Source of the DNA: Verrucomicrobiota bacterium
Lineage (GTDB): Bacteria > Verrucomicrobiota > Verrucomicrobiia > Limisphaerales > JADLHS01
Direction of reading: 5' to 3'
DNA: 41,614 bases
NCBI GenBank assembly: GCA_013140495.1
Contig: JABFSR010000147.1
Span: 1-41,614, forward strand
Under the pieces are notes generated by a model. The model was not told the DNA's origin, did no database searches, and worked only from the letters and a program-made list of their open reading frames with translations. The position numbers were made by a program, and so were the translations under genes. Below are positions 25,003-33,716 of this stretch, piece after piece (the first letter of the stretch is position 1; every line of letters starts with the position of its first letter).

Positions 25003-25686
25003 CTAATTGCTCAATTCACCCTTCTCAAGATGAATGCTTCGCGAGCCGAACGCCGCCGCCTTGGGATCATGCGTGACCATGATGACGGTCTTGCCCGCAT
25101 CGCGTGCGAGCAGTTGCAACACCTTCAAGACCTCCTGCGCGCTGTGCGAATCCAGATTGCCCGTCGGCTCGTCTGCCACCACGAGCGCGGGATCCGTGAC
25201 CAGCGCACGCGCGATGGCGACGCGTTGTTCCTGTCCGCCGGAAAGCTGTTTCGGCAGATGCTTCATGCGATCTGCCAGTCCAACCAAGTCGAGCGCAGTT
25301 TCAACCTGCTTGCGCCGCTCGCTCCGGTTCAGTCTGGTGAGCAGCAAGGGCAGTTCGACGTTTTCGTATGCCGTCAGCACGGGGATGAGATTGAACGTCT
25401 GGAAAACGAATCCGACATTTTGATTCCGCCAGTCGGCCAGTTGCGATTCATTGAGTTGGGCCACATCAATGCCCTGCACGTGACATTCGCCGCTCGTTGG
25501 CCGGTCAATGCCCGCGATGATGTGAAGCAGCGTGGATTTGCCCGAGCCGCTTGGGCCCATCAGCGTGAGAAATTCACCCGCTGCGATGTCGAGCGAGATA
25601 TTGTCCAGAGCGGTCACGTTGATTTCGCCCTGCTGGTAGATCTTTGACAGGTTGCGGATCGTGACAATGTTGCCGTTCGACTTCAT
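25003..25686 (-). CDS. ABC transporter ATP-binding protein, LolD/MacB type
   Basis: A 227-residue ATPase with Walker A GPSGSGKS (44-51), Q-loop Gln96, signature LSGGQ (148-152), Walker B LVVADEP (168-174) and switch His206. Length and spacing match LolD/MacB/FtsE-like subunits. It drives the two FtsX-type permeases encoded immediately downstream. It is the first gene of the minus-strand unit. The 288 nt between its start and the oppositely oriented glycosyltransferase hold a 72-nt inverted repeat and otherwise no recognisable gene; promoters for both directions should lie there, but none stands out. Confidence 0.92.
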   Translation of the reverse strand: MKSNGNIVTIRNLSKIYQQGEINVTALDNISLDIAAGEFLTLMGPSGSGKSTLLHIIAGIDRPTSGECHVQGIDVAQLNESQLADWRNQNVGFVFQTFNLIPVLTAYENVELPLLLTRLNRSERRKQVETALDLVGLADRMKHLPKQLSGGQEQRVAIARALVTDPALVVADEPTGNLDSHSAQEVLKVLQLLARDAGKTVIMVTHDPKAAAFGSRSIHLEKGELSN

Positions 25687-25778
25687 AAAGCTTCAAAGAA
25701 ATAGGCGAAGGCGACGGAGAATGCAAACAGCCTCTCGGCATCGGTTGTGACTGTGACTGAAACCGCAGCGTGGCTTTC

Positions 25779-25850
25779 GTTGGAGTTCACGCTTTAGCGT
25801 GTCAGGGCGGCGATGAGATTATGGGAACAAGCTAAAGCTTGGACTCCAAC
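25779..25850. repeat. 72-nt inverted-repeat element (MITE/REP-like)
   Basis: The left arm at 25779-25800 (GTTGGAGTTCACGCTTTAGC...) and the reverse complement of the right arm at 25829-25850 (GTTGGAGTCCAAGCTTTAGC...) agree at 19 of 22 positions, with a 28-nt centre. Such an element would fold into a long hairpin. From memory, GTTGGAGTxCAxGCTTTAGC-type palindromes are frequent in verrucomicrobial and planctomycetal genomes. It contains an ATG (25813) that opens a frame into the downstream glycosyltransferase. Confidence 0.75.
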
Positions 25851-25974
25851 TCTCAGTCCAATCGAATTGCGCGGCACTTCCAGTCTTACCCCTCAGCTTG
25901 GGGCGAATTCGTCCCAATCGCAAAAGGTCAACTCGAGAAGAACATTCTTGCGGCGACTTTGGCGCAACACGAAC

Positions 25975-27498
25975 ATGCCTCACGCCTTTTACGCGATGAA
26001 CATCCAAGACGAAGCAGTCCCCACAGAAAACAGCCCGCGCAAAGTGCCGGGTTTGTGGGTCGTGCTTTTGTGTTGTGTGGTTCCCGCGCTGGCAATCAGC
26101 AGCCAGAGCTATTGGATTGACGAGGCGCTGACGGCGGTGAAAGCGTCGTCGCCCACTCTCGCAACGTGGTGGGAGCGGATGGCGACGGAGAAGGCATCCG
26201 ATTTGCAGATGCCGCTCTACATGCTGACGACCTGGGGTGTGGTGCAACTGTTCGGCAATGCGGAGTGGGTGTTGCGCGCGGCGAACCTGCCTTGGTTTGC
26301 AGCAGGGTTGATGGCATTCGCGTTTTCGTTTCGAGGACGGCAAAGAATGTTCGCGGCAGCAGTGGGCGCGCTGTCGCCGTTTGCATGGTTTTATATCGAT
26401 GAGTCGCGACCGTACGCGATGCAACTCGGCGCAAGTTTGCTCGTCGCGGCCTCGATACGGCAACTGACGAAGGACGCAGAAAACAACGCCGGGCTCACAA
26501 CTTGGCTCGCGCTCTTTGCCATCGGCATCGGCGTGCTGGCAGGAACAAGTTTGCTGGGTGTGTTCTGGTGCTTTGCTGCGGTGGTGATGCTGGTCTGGGT
26601 GAAGGGTTGGAGTGGCTCGCTTCAATTGCTCAGGTCTGCGCGCGTTGCTTGTGTGTGTCTGGCGCTGTGGCTTTGTTTTCTGGGAGCTTACTATGCGTGG
26701 ACGTTGAAGGTTGGCGCACGAGCATCCGCCATGGCGACGACAAACTGGCAAAGCCCTTTGTTTATTGTTTATGAATTGATGGGGTTCGGCGGCTTGGGGC
26801 CGGGAAGATTGGAAATCCGCGCCGCAGGATTTTCGGCATTCAAATCGTGCCTCGTGCCGTTGGTGTTTTATGGGAGCGTCATTGCTTCGGTAATGATGGC
26901 GGGCACTTCGGGATTATGGCGGCGAAGCCGGAACGAAACTTTCAAGGTTGGCCTGGTTATGATTGCCACGCTGTTGTGCCTCGTGGCCGCAGGATTACTG
27001 CTGCACTTTCGGGTGTTGGGGCGGCATTGTGCGCCTGCCTTGCCTGTCGTGCTGGTGCTGTTGATCGAAGGTGTTTGGATCGTCGGCAAATGGCGCGGCG
27101 CGGCGATGATGTCTGTGATGGTTGTTCTCACGGCTTCGTGTCTTTCGGCGCGGTTTGCGGAGAGACATCTCAAGGATGATTATCGCGCAGCAGCAGCTCG
27201 CGGTCGCGAGGCGGCTGATGCGGGGAAAACCGTTTGGTGGTCGGCGGATGCGCAGGCGGCGGAGTTTTATGGGTTGCGAATCTCCGCAGAGCAGACGAAC
27301 GGCGCCATGGTGAGGCTGGTTTTGAATCCCGACGATGCTGCTCTTGCAGATGCCGCGCTGCCAGACATTGTGATTTGTTCCAAGCCGGATATCTACGATG
27401 TTCACGGAGCGCTCAGGCGGAAGATGGTGGCGGGTGGTTTTGTGGAAACGACGAACCATCCCGCATTCCGAGTTTTGCAAAGGGCACAGGGTAAATGA
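25975..27498 (+). CDS. GT-C-type membrane glycosyltransferase (GT39/PMT-like)
   Basis: A 507-residue polytopic protein with about 10-12 hydrophobic helices. The first extracytoplasmic loop has YWIDEALT (Asp49-Glu50), the acidic pair of GT-C mannosyl/arabinosyl-type transferases that use polyprenyl-phosphate sugars. A short C-terminal soluble part has a VWWSADAQAAEFYG segment. It probably transfers a sugar to lipid-linked glycan or a surface polymer. The frame is open back to 25813, but those 54 extra residues are encoded partly by the inverted-repeat element and look unlike protein; ATG at 25975 or 25996 is preferred, with no ribosome site to decide. The O-antigen ligase follows about 205 nt later, a stretch with no gene that I can see. 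Confidence 0.75.
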   Translation: MPHAFYAMNIQDEAVPTENSPRKVPGLWVVLLCCVVPALAISSQSYWIDEALTAVKASSPTLATWWERMATEKASDLQMPLYMLTTWGVVQLFGNAEWVLRAANLPWFAAGLMAFAFSFRGRQRMFAAAVGALSPFAWFYIDESRPYAMQLGASLLVAASIRQLTKDAENNAGLTTWLALFAIGIGVLAGTSLLGVFWCFAAVVMLVWVKGWSGSLQLLRSARVACVCLALWLCFLGAYYAWTLKVGARASAMATTNWQSPLFIVYELMGFGGLGPGRLEIRAAGFSAFKSCLVPLVFYGSVIASVMMAGTSGLWRRSRNETFKVGLVMIATLLCLVAAGLLLHFRVLGRHCAPALPVVLVLLIEGVWIVGKWRGAAMMSVMVVLTASCLSARFAERHLKDDYRAAAARGREAADAGKTVWWSADAQAAEFYGLRISAEQTNGAMVRLVLNPDDAALADAALPDIVICSKPDIYDVHGALRRKMVAGGFVETTNHPAFRVLQRAQGK

Positions 27499-27702
27499 TC
27501 AACTGTTTGATTGCACAGGTCTCGGTTCAGTCAGGTGAATCGCCTTTACGTCTTTTGATGTGATGTGCATTTTGATTCGGCGATCCGTTGGGATCGTAGT
27601 AACAACCGGATCAATGACAAAAGCATTTGCAGTGAGCACGTTCATGGATGGCATGTGTCAGCATGGGCTGGGCGGGTTACATTTTTATTTCAACTCACGC
27701 TG

Positions 27703-29628
27703 ATGAAAATGAATCGAGAGAAGCTGGACGGCTGGTGCGAGCGCGGAATTCTGGGACTGGTACTCGCGATCCTGTTGTTCGGGCCGCTGGCCTTCGGCGC
27801 GGTGCAAACGGAATTGTTCGTGGTCATCCAATGGCTGACGGCGGGTGTACTCATTTTGTGGGCGGCGCGTTTATGGATGGCTGATCGAGCAAGGTTTTTG
27901 TGCCCACCCATCTGCTGGGCGGCATTGGGGTTCGGATTGTATGCCATTGCGCGCTATTTTACATCCGACATCGAATACGCCGCGCGCCTCGAGCTTCTGA
28001 GGGTGCTGGTCTATGTGTTCCTGTTCCTTGCCATCATCAACAACCTTCACCGTCAGGAACACACGCAGGCGGTGGGTTATACCATGATTTTTCTGGCGCT
28101 GGTGCTTTCGATGTACGGTGTGTGGCAGTTCATGACGAAATCAGACCGGGTCTGGTGGGTTTCGTCGGGCTTTGTCGGACGCGCATCCGGGACCTACATC
28201 TGCCCGAATCATCTGGCGGGATTCCTGGAAATGCTGTTGCCACTGGCGCTGGCTTACACCCTGGTGGGGCGGAGCAAGGCCGTGATGAAAGTGTTTCTGG
28301 GTTATGCGGTGCTGGTGATGTTGGTGGCGATTGGCGCAACCGGTTCGCGCGGGAGCTGGGTTTCGTGCGGCGTCGCGTTGTTATTCTTCTTCGGCACGCT
28401 GGCCTGCACTCGCGGCTACCGGCTGGCGGCGGGGATAGGATTCCTGGTTCTCGCACTGGCGGGCGGTTATCTCGTTACCAAGACGAGTATTTTCAAGGGG
28501 CTAATTGAGGGAACGGCTACTGGCGGAAATCTCGACATTGCCGTCAGGGTTGATTTGTGGGATGCCGCAGTGCGGATGTGGCGGGATAACGTCTGGTTCG
28601 GAGTCGGCCCCGGCCATTACGACTGGCTATATCGCGCGTACCGACCAGCGGCGGTGCAGTTGCAGGCGGACAGGGCGCACAACGAATACGTGAACACACT
28701 TGCAGACTGGGGTGTGACAGGAACGGCAATTGTGGTCACAGCTTTTGTGTTGCTCGGTTTGGGTGTTGCACAGTGCTGGGGCAGCGTCCGGCGTAGCAAC
28801 GGCGAATTCGGCTCCACCTTGAGCAACAAGTTCGCGGTGGTGATCGGCGTCGCCGCCGGAATGGTCGCGCTGTTGATCCATTCGCTCGTGGACTTCAACA
28901 TGCAAATTCCGGCGAACGCCATTCTGGCAGTGGCCATGATGGCGGTTCTCAGCAGCCACTGGCGGTTTGCGACGGAGCGGTTCTGGTTTTCCGGCGGCGC
29001 TGTTGTAAAGAGGGTTGTCAGCTTGATGCTGGTGCTGGGTGCGGGTTATTTGACCTGGCAGGGCATCGGTTTGGGAAGCGAGTTTGTCTGGCTCAGACGT
29101 GCCGAACAGGCGGAACTGTTCTCCGCCGGGCAGGCGGCGTTGCTCGAAAAGGCTTATGCCATCCAACCCAGGAATGGGATCACTGCCCGCGCAATCGGCG
29201 AAGCATATCGAATTCAGAGTTCCGAAGGCGATTTGAAGACCACCCTCGCGCTTACCGAAAAAGCCATGAACTGGTTCACGCGCGGCATGACGAACAATCC
29301 CCATGACGGCTACAACTACATGCGTTATGGCATGTGTCTGGACTGGCTTGAACGCCATGATGAAGCGGAGGCGTTTTTCATGAAGGCGGACAAACTCGAC
29401 CCGAATGGCTATTTTACGGCTGCGCACATTGGGTGGCATTATGTACAGGCGAAGGATTATGCTTCGGCACGACCCTGGCTTGAACGTTCGCTTAGTTTGC
29501 AGCGAAAGAACAATGACGTTGCCCAAACACACCTTGATCTGGTGAACCAACGACTGCTTGAGGGTGCGGCAACGGGTGAACATCGTTCCTTGCTCGAAAC
29601 CCTGCGTGCCCAGCCAGCGTCCCAGTAA
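27703..29628 (+). CDS. O-antigen ligase/polymerase (Wzy_C family) with C-terminal repeat region
   Basis: About 641 residues: some 11-12 membrane helices, then a soluble helical tail from about 470. Family hallmarks are GSRGSW, WRDNVWFGVGPGHYDWLY and RAHNEYVNTLADWGVTG in the large periplasmic loop, where conserved Arg and His residues act in glycan transfer. The tail has pairs of helices (LLEKAYAIQPRNGITARAIGEA, EAFFMKADKLDPNGYFTAAHIGWHYVQ) that look like TPR units. WaaL/Wzy proteins join or polymerise undecaprenyl-linked glycans. ATG at 27703 or 27709 is chosen because upstream codons (open to 27565) give an unlikely N-terminus before the first helix. It belongs with the flippase and GT-C genes; the FecR-domain gene follows on its own promoter. 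Confidence 0.8.
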   Translation: MKMNREKLDGWCERGILGLVLAILLFGPLAFGAVQTELFVVIQWLTAGVLILWAARLWMADRARFLCPPICWAALGFGLYAIARYFTSDIEYAARLELLRVLVYVFLFLAIINNLHRQEHTQAVGYTMIFLALVLSMYGVWQFMTKSDRVWWVSSGFVGRASGTYICPNHLAGFLEMLLPLALAYTLVGRSKAVMKVFLGYAVLVMLVAIGATGSRGSWVSCGVALLFFFGTLACTRGYRLAAGIGFLVLALAGGYLVTKTSIFKGLIEGTATGGNLDIAVRVDLWDAAVRMWRDNVWFGVGPGHYDWLYRAYRPAAVQLQADRAHNEYVNTLADWGVTGTAIVVTAFVLLGLGVAQCWGSVRRSNGEFGSTLSNKFAVVIGVAAGMVALLIHSLVDFNMQIPANAILAVAMMAVLSSHWRFATERFWFSGGAVVKRVVSLMLVLGAGYLTWQGIGLGSEFVWLRRAEQAELFSAGQAALLEKAYAIQPRNGITARAIGEAYRIQSSEGDLKTTLALTEKAMNWFTRGMTNNPHDGYNYMRYGMCLDWLERHDEAEAFFMKADKLDPNGYFTAAHIGWHYVQAKDYASARPWLERSLSLQRKNNDVAQTHLDLVNQRLLEGAATGEHRSLLETLRAQPASQ

Positions 29629-29721
29629 CGCCTCAAATCAAGGCAGGGGATGACGCGCCGGGCTGGCCGGACTGGCCCGGGAATTGCAAATAACAGCCAG
29701 AAAAAATGTGAAGATTCCTCG

Positions 29722-29749
29722 TTGACATGAACCGCCATCGTCCTAGACT
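29722..29749 (+). promoter_or_regulatory. Sigma-70-like promoter for the FecR-domain gene
   Basis: TTGACA (29722-29727, perfect -35), a 16-nt spacer and TAGACT (29744-29749, 4 of 6 in the -10). Transcription would begin near 29756, about 40 nt before the ATG at 29795. The preceding intergenic sequence from 29629 shows no terminator, so read-through from the ligase gene is also possible. Confidence 0.6.
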
Positions 29750-29794
29750 TGAAACGAAATAAAAGAAGTCGTTCCGCACAAAACATTATTATTT

Positions 29795-30607
29795 ATGAAA
29801 AGAACGCAAAACTCCCTCTCGTGGCTACTCGCAGCCGTTATCATGCTGGCAGGCATTGCTGGCGCAGGCGCTGAATCCGCCAAGCAACGCACCGGCAAGG
29901 TTGTGCGCATCAAGGGTGCGGCCCGCTATTCCACCGGCGGCAACGTATGGCAGCCGCTCAAGGTTGGCACAATTCTCAAATCCGGCACGGTCGTTCAAAC
30001 CGCGTCTGACTCCTTCGCGGATGTCGTTTTGAACGAGGACACGACTGCCAAGGCCGCGCCCCAAGGGGTTTCATCCGCTGCCATCTCAACAGCCACGATG
30101 GGTTATCGCCCGGTGGCCGAGCAGGACCTCGTTCGCATCTGGGATGACACCGTTCTCGCGTTCGACAGACTCAACGCCACCGAAACCGGCGCGGACAAGA
30201 TCACCGAAACCGAACTCGACCTCCGCAGTGGTCGCATCATGGGATCCGTCAAGAAGCAATCCGCCGCTTCCCGTTTCGAGATCAAGATCCCCAACGGCGT
30301 CGCTGGTATTCGCGGCACGGTTTTCTACTTCAGCGCCACTGGTGAGTGCGCCTGCAGCGCAGGCTCATTGATTGTTGCCTTCACAAAGTCCGGCGGTGAA
30401 ACTGGCACGCAACCCGTCGTTGGCGGCTTCATGTTCAATATCGTAACTGGCGAAATGTCCCCGATCCCTGCCTCGATACTTTCGATGTTGACTGAGTGGG
30501 TTCAAGGGCACGGCCAATTGGACTCGCGCTACCGCCTCACTTATGTTTGCGACGACACGATTCATCCGGTGACAAACACCAAGCCGCGCCCGCCTCCGGC
30601 AGGTTGA
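29795..30607 (+). CDS. Secreted FecR-domain protein
   Basis: A 270-residue exported protein with a signal peptide (about 8-27, ending GAGA). It carries a FecR-like beta-rich domain: VWQPLKVGTILKSGTVVQTASDSFADVVLNEDT, then ELDLRSGRIMGSVKK and SRFEIKIPNGVAGIRGTVF. In classical FecR this domain lies on an anti-sigma factor, but here there is no N-terminal anti-sigma part or membrane helix beyond the signal peptide, so a role as a periplasmic or surface scaffold is more likely. FecR-domain proteins often accompany polysaccharide export genes in this phylum. Two close cysteines (GECACSAG) could form a disulfide. It has its own promoter and a strong terminator, so it is a single-gene unit that can be expressed at a high level. 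Confidence 0.8.
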   Translation: MKRTQNSLSWLLAAVIMLAGIAGAGAESAKQRTGKVVRIKGAARYSTGGNVWQPLKVGTILKSGTVVQTASDSFADVVLNEDTTAKAAPQGVSSAAISTATMGYRPVAEQDLVRIWDDTVLAFDRLNATETGADKITETELDLRSGRIMGSVKKQSAASRFEIKIPNGVAGIRGTVFYFSATGECACSAGSLIVAFTKSGGETGTQPVVGGFMFNIVTGEMSPIPASILSMLTEWVQGHGQLDSRYRLTYVCDDTIHPVTNTKPRPPPAG

Positions 30608-30624
30608 CCATAACGAGCATCTTC

Positions 30625-30658
30625 AAAAACCAGAGCAACGCAGGTTGCTCTGGTTTTT
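30625..30658 (+). terminator. Strong intrinsic terminator after the FecR-domain gene
   Basis: A perfect 15-bp stem (AAAAACCAGAGCAAC at 30625-30639 with its complement at 30644-30658), a 4-nt loop and a following TGTTTTTTAG run, 18 nt after the stop codon. It also separates this gene from the convergent M20 hydrolase, whose stop is at 30762. Confidence 0.92.
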
Positions 30659-30761
30659 TGTTTTTTAGTCGAAAGGAACAGGGAAGTGCGTGGTCGCATT
30701 GAGAACTGGGGCAAGGCCACATAGCTCGCGTTTGTTTGATGCGGAAACATCCGCCGGAATA

Positions 30762-32009
30762 TCATTTCGCCTGCAACCACCTCATCGCTTTCTCCGCCAG
30801 TTTGTCAAACGCGGTCACGCAAAGTTCGAGATGATCTTCCTTCGTGTCCTCGATTTTGTTGTGGCTGATGCCGTGCAGGCTTTGGACGAACATCATCACG
30901 GTCGGCACACCGGCAGCCGCCACTTCGGCGGCGTCGTGCAACGGACCGCTCGGCAGGCGATGCACCTTCCCGCAGGTTTCGCGGATGGATTCGTCGCACA
31001 ATGCGATGAGGTCATTATTGAACGGGCGCGGCGCGATCTGCCAGAGGCGCTCCCAAGAGACGCTGACGTTGCCTTCCTTGGCGAAGCGTTCGCTGGCGGT
31101 CTTGGCTTCTGCCAGCATCGTGGCGAGCCTCGCAGCATCAAGATGGCGCTGATCGAGTGTGATGCGACATTCTTCGATCACGCTCGTGACGATGCCGGGT
31201 TTGGTCGTGCATGAACCGATGGTGCATACGCCGTTGCCACTGCGCTCGGCGATTTTATAAATCTCGGAACTCATCTTGGCGGCGGCGAGGAAAGCGTCCT
31301 TGCGGCGATTCATCGGCGTGCTGCCGGAGTGCGCGGCCTGGCCGTGAAATGTGATGGCATGTCGCTCGACGCCAAACGTGCCGAGCACCGCGCCCAGCGG
31401 CAGATCAAGATCAAGCAACACCGGACCTTGCTCGATGTGCAGTTCGAGGTAGGCGGCGGCGTTCTTGAGTTCCTTGCCGCTGTCCTTTACGCGCTCGAAA
31501 TCAATCCCCACTTCGCGTAACGCGTTCGGAAGTTTGATTCCCTGCTTGTCCACGAGGCCACGCGCTTCGTTCATATCCAGATTGCCGGAACACGCGGACG
31601 AGCCGAACAAACTCTTGCCGAAACGCGCGCCTTCCTCGTCAGCCCAATCCACGAGGCGGATTGTGATTGGTGGTTTGCCGTTGTATTGCGCGTTGATGCG
31701 CCGGAGAATCTCCACGCTGGCCATCACATTCAGGCAGCCATCAAGCCAGCCGCCGTTCGGAACAGAATCCATGTGACCGCCGATGAGCAGACATTTTTCC
31801 GATTCACCGCGCAGTGTGGACCAGAGATTTCCGGCGGCGTCCACGTGCGTTTCAAGTGGCAGCGCTTCGAGCTTCTTTTGCAACCACGCACGCGTCCTGA
31901 CCCACATTGGCGTGAAGGCGACCCGTTGCGCGCCGTTGTCATCGGCGGTGAGAGCGCGGAGTTCCTTGAGTTCGGCAACGGTGCGTTTGGGATTCAGCGG
32001 AGTGCTCAT
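30762..32009 (-). CDS. M20-family Zn-dependent amidohydrolase (allantoate/N-carbamoyl-amino-acid hydrolase type)
   Basis: A 415-residue cytoplasmic enzyme. Metal-binding motifs of the family are present: GGHMDSVPNGGWLDG (His79, Asp90), DEEGARF (Glu125/126), LELHIEQGPVL (His in the third ligand segment) and a C-terminal SLHGISHNKIEDT. The dimerisation domain is inserted at about 215-330 (GTFGVERHAITFHGQAAHSGSTPM). Family members hydrolyse allantoate, N-carbamoyl-amino acids or ureidoglycine, releasing ammonia. The exact substrate cannot be set from sequence, and no purine or pyrimidine catabolism genes lie nearby. Length is normal. It is transcribed alone, divergent from a prepilin gene. Confidence 0.88.
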   Translation of the reverse strand: MSTPLNPKRTVAELKELRALTADDNGAQRVAFTPMWVRTRAWLQKKLEALPLETHVDAAGNLWSTLRGESEKCLLIGGHMDSVPNGGWLDGCLNVMASVEILRRINAQYNGKPPITIRLVDWADEEGARFGKSLFGSSACSGNLDMNEARGLVDKQGIKLPNALREVGIDFERVKDSGKELKNAAAYLELHIEQGPVLLDLDLPLGAVLGTFGVERHAITFHGQAAHSGSTPMNRRKDAFLAAAKMSSEIYKIAERSGNGVCTIGSCTTKPGIVTSVIEECRITLDQRHLDAARLATMLAEAKTASERFAKEGNVSVSWERLWQIAPRPFNNDLIALCDESIRETCGKVHRLPSGPLHDAAEVAAAGVPTVMMFVQSLHGISHNKIEDTKEDHLELCVTAFDKLAEKAMRWLQAK

Positions 32010-32053
32010 GTGGTTTTATCATGGCGGGAAGCAGATGATTTTCAATGCTGGTT

Positions 32054-32081
32054 TTGGTAACGTTTCCACGTGACGTATATG
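32054..32081 (+). promoter_or_regulatory. Possible promoter for the prepilin gene
   Basis: TTGGTA (32054-32059), a 16-nt spacer and TATATG (32076-32081) each match 4 of 6 consensus bases. A start near 32088 would give an 85-nt leader to the ATG at 32173. The match is modest. Confidence 0.35.
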
Positions 32082-32172
32082 CTGGCGCGGTGTCAATAGA
32101 AGTGTGCCAATGACAACGACGTTGCGTGTGGCTGCGATAGTCACCAAAGCGAACTTTCGGGTCAGTCGTCAG

Positions 32173-32949
32173 ATGAAGCTGCAATCAGCGGCTTTTTCCC
32201 TTGTGGAACTTTTGGTGGTGATCGCGGTTGTGGCAATCCTGGCTGCCCTGCTTCTTCCGGCCTTGAGCAGGTCCCGGGAAAAGGCAAAGGAGGCCCGGTG
32301 TGCCAGCAATCTGAAGCAGATTTACGCGGGATTCTTGCTTTACCAGTCAGACAATGACGGACGTTTTTCAGCGGGATTTCGTTGGAACAATCAAATATGG
32401 GAAAATGCCTATTTCGTTGGTGGCAAGGATGGCTGGGATACCAATGTTCCACCGGCGAAGCTTAGACCACTGTTTCCTTACTTGGGTGCAAGTGACGCGT
32501 TTGGATGTCCGGCGGACGTGGGGGTTGATTTTACCAACAAGGATGGAATTGTTCTCGCTCCAAGCGTTTTCGCGGCGCGTGGATTAAGCTACGGTTACAA
32601 TGTTGGAATTTTTGTATATTCAAAGGTCGGAGTGCCCGAGTCGCTTAATGAACGCTATAGTGGACTCGCAGGAAAGAAAATGGATTCGATAAAATCGCCT
32701 GCGACATACCTACTCATGTATGAGGCTCCTGCGTTGAGTAACGATGACGATCAGCCCATCGAAGTTGTTTATTGGCATCGCGCACGAAAACCTGGCACAG
32801 CAAAAGGTCCGCCATGGGCCGACCCTGACAAAGATCGAGGGCCGAGAGTGTCTCCGATTCTCTTTGTGGATGGGCATGTGATATTTTTGGATTTCACTGG
32901 TGGACGTGGACGCTTCTCGCCGCACAATGAACTTACAACTGCTCAATAG
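32173..32949 (+). CDS. Type IV prepilin-like (pseudopilin) protein, DUF1559-like
   Basis: A 258-residue protein starting [25 protein letters not shown]: prepilin cleavage between Ala7 and Phe8, Glu at +5 and a strong hydrophobic helix. It is followed by [32 protein letters not shown], the standard linker of this large PVC family, and near the C-terminus by the [15 protein letters not shown] motif. The ATG at 32173 puts the cleavage site at residue 7; the frame is open back to a GTG at 32104, but the extra residues are unlike a leader. Encoded alone, it is an orphan pseudopilin whose partner machinery must lie elsewhere. It is more canonical than the prepilin at 11498-12349. The 122 nt that follow, up to the fumarase-type gene, hold nothing recognisable. 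Confidence 0.88.
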   Translation: MKLQSAAFSLVELLVVIAVVAILAALLLPALSRSREKAKEARCASNLKQIYAGFLLYQSDNDGRFSAGFRWNNQIWENAYFVGGKDGWDTNVPPAKLRPLFPYLGASDAFGCPADVGVDFTNKDGIVLAPSVFAARGLSYGYNVGIFVYSKVGVPESLNERYSGLAGKKMDSIKSPATYLLMYEAPALSNDDDQPIEVVYWHRARKPGTAKGPPWADPDKDRGPRVSPILFVDGHVIFLDFTGGRGRFSPHNELTTAQ

Positions 32950-33071
32950 AACCTGACCAGACTAGCTGCAAAGTTGCGTGTGACGGTTTACCTGCTTTGC
33001 TGGACATTGCCATTGATTTCGCCTGAAATGTCCGTGTTGCAGCATGAGACGACCGTTGCAACCAACAAGCC

Positions 33072-33647
33072 ATGATCAAACTAAGTTTTCCATTCACCGA
33101 AGAAAAAATCCGTGCGCTCAAGGTGGGCGACGAAGTTCTCATTTCCGGCATCGTGTTCACGGGACGCGATGCGGTTCACAAGTATCTGCATGATGGTGGC
33201 AAGCTGCCGCCGGGTGTGAGCCTGCGCGACGGCATCATCTACCACTGCGGCCCGGTGATGATGCAGCAGCCGGATGGTTCGTGGAAATGCACAGCCGCCG
33301 GTCCGACCACGTCCATCCGCGAAGAGCCGTATCAATGGCAGATCATCCGTGACTTTGGCTTGCGCGGCGTCATCGGCAAGGGCGGCATGGGTGACAAGAC
33401 TCTGGAGGCGTGCAAGGAATACGGCTGCGTGTATCTGCACGGCGTGGGCGGTGCGGCGCAGGTGCTGGCCGAGCGCATCAAAAAAGTCCGCAACGTGTAT
33501 TTCAAGGATGAGTTCGGCGCCCCGGAAGCCATCTGGGAACTGGAGATCGAAGACTTCCCCGCAGTGGTGACGATTGACGCGCACGGAAATTCGCTGCACA
33601 GGGATGTGCTTGCAGCGAGTCAGGCCGAGCTGGCGAAACGCGTGTGA
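33072..33647 (+). CDS. Class I fumarate hydratase-type beta subunit (FumA C-terminal domain)
   Basis: A 191-residue protein equal to the C-terminal, swivelling beta domain of Fe-S fumarases and tartrate dehydratases. Hallmarks are GDEVLISGIVFTGRDAVHKYL, AGPTTSIREEPY (76-87) and IGKGGMGDKT (101-110), which contribute substrate-binding residues. In two-subunit enzymes it pairs with an alpha subunit that carries the 4Fe-4S cysteines; no alpha gene lies on either side, so its partner must be elsewhere. Fumarate is the likeliest substrate (TCA cycle), with tartrate an alternative. Start is ATG at 33072, no strong ribosome site. trpA follows after 69 nt. Confidence 0.88.
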   Translation: MIKLSFPFTEEKIRALKVGDEVLISGIVFTGRDAVHKYLHDGGKLPPGVSLRDGIIYHCGPVMMQQPDGSWKCTAAGPTTSIREEPYQWQIIRDFGLRGVIGKGGMGDKTLEACKEYGCVYLHGVGGAAQVLAERIKKVRNVYFKDEFGAPEAIWELEIEDFPAVVTIDAHGNSLHRDVLAASQAELAKRV

Positions 33648-33681
33648 GACGAGCGTGCCGTGAGCGTGTTTTGATAAAGCG

Positions 33682-33709
33682 TTGAAGCCTTCGAGCGATT
33701 CGCTATCCT
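33682..33709 (+). promoter_or_regulatory. Possible promoter giving a near-leaderless trpA transcript
   Basis: TTGAAG (33682-33687), a 16-nt spacer and TATCCT (33704-33709), each 4 of 6 to consensus. The expected transcription start, 6-7 nt further on, falls at 33715-33717, at the trpA ATG itself (33717). No Shine-Dalgarno sequence precedes that ATG, which fits leaderless translation. Confidence 0.4.
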
Positions 33710-33716
33710 TACAGCA

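Noticed and set aside
23818..25647. 609-residue plus-strand open frame
   Set aside because: It is antisense to the first permease and the ATPase and across the antitoxin boundary; the sequence is rich in His, Arg and Cys with no domain, as expected for a shadow in GC-rich DNA.
25813..25974. 54-residue N-terminal extension of the GT-C glycosyltransferase
   Set aside because: The first part is encoded by an inverted-repeat element and the rest has no protein-like features; the first membrane helix starts well after the later ATGs.
28627..29583. 318-residue minus-strand open frame
   Set aside because: Antisense to the O-antigen ligase gene, with no recognisable domain.
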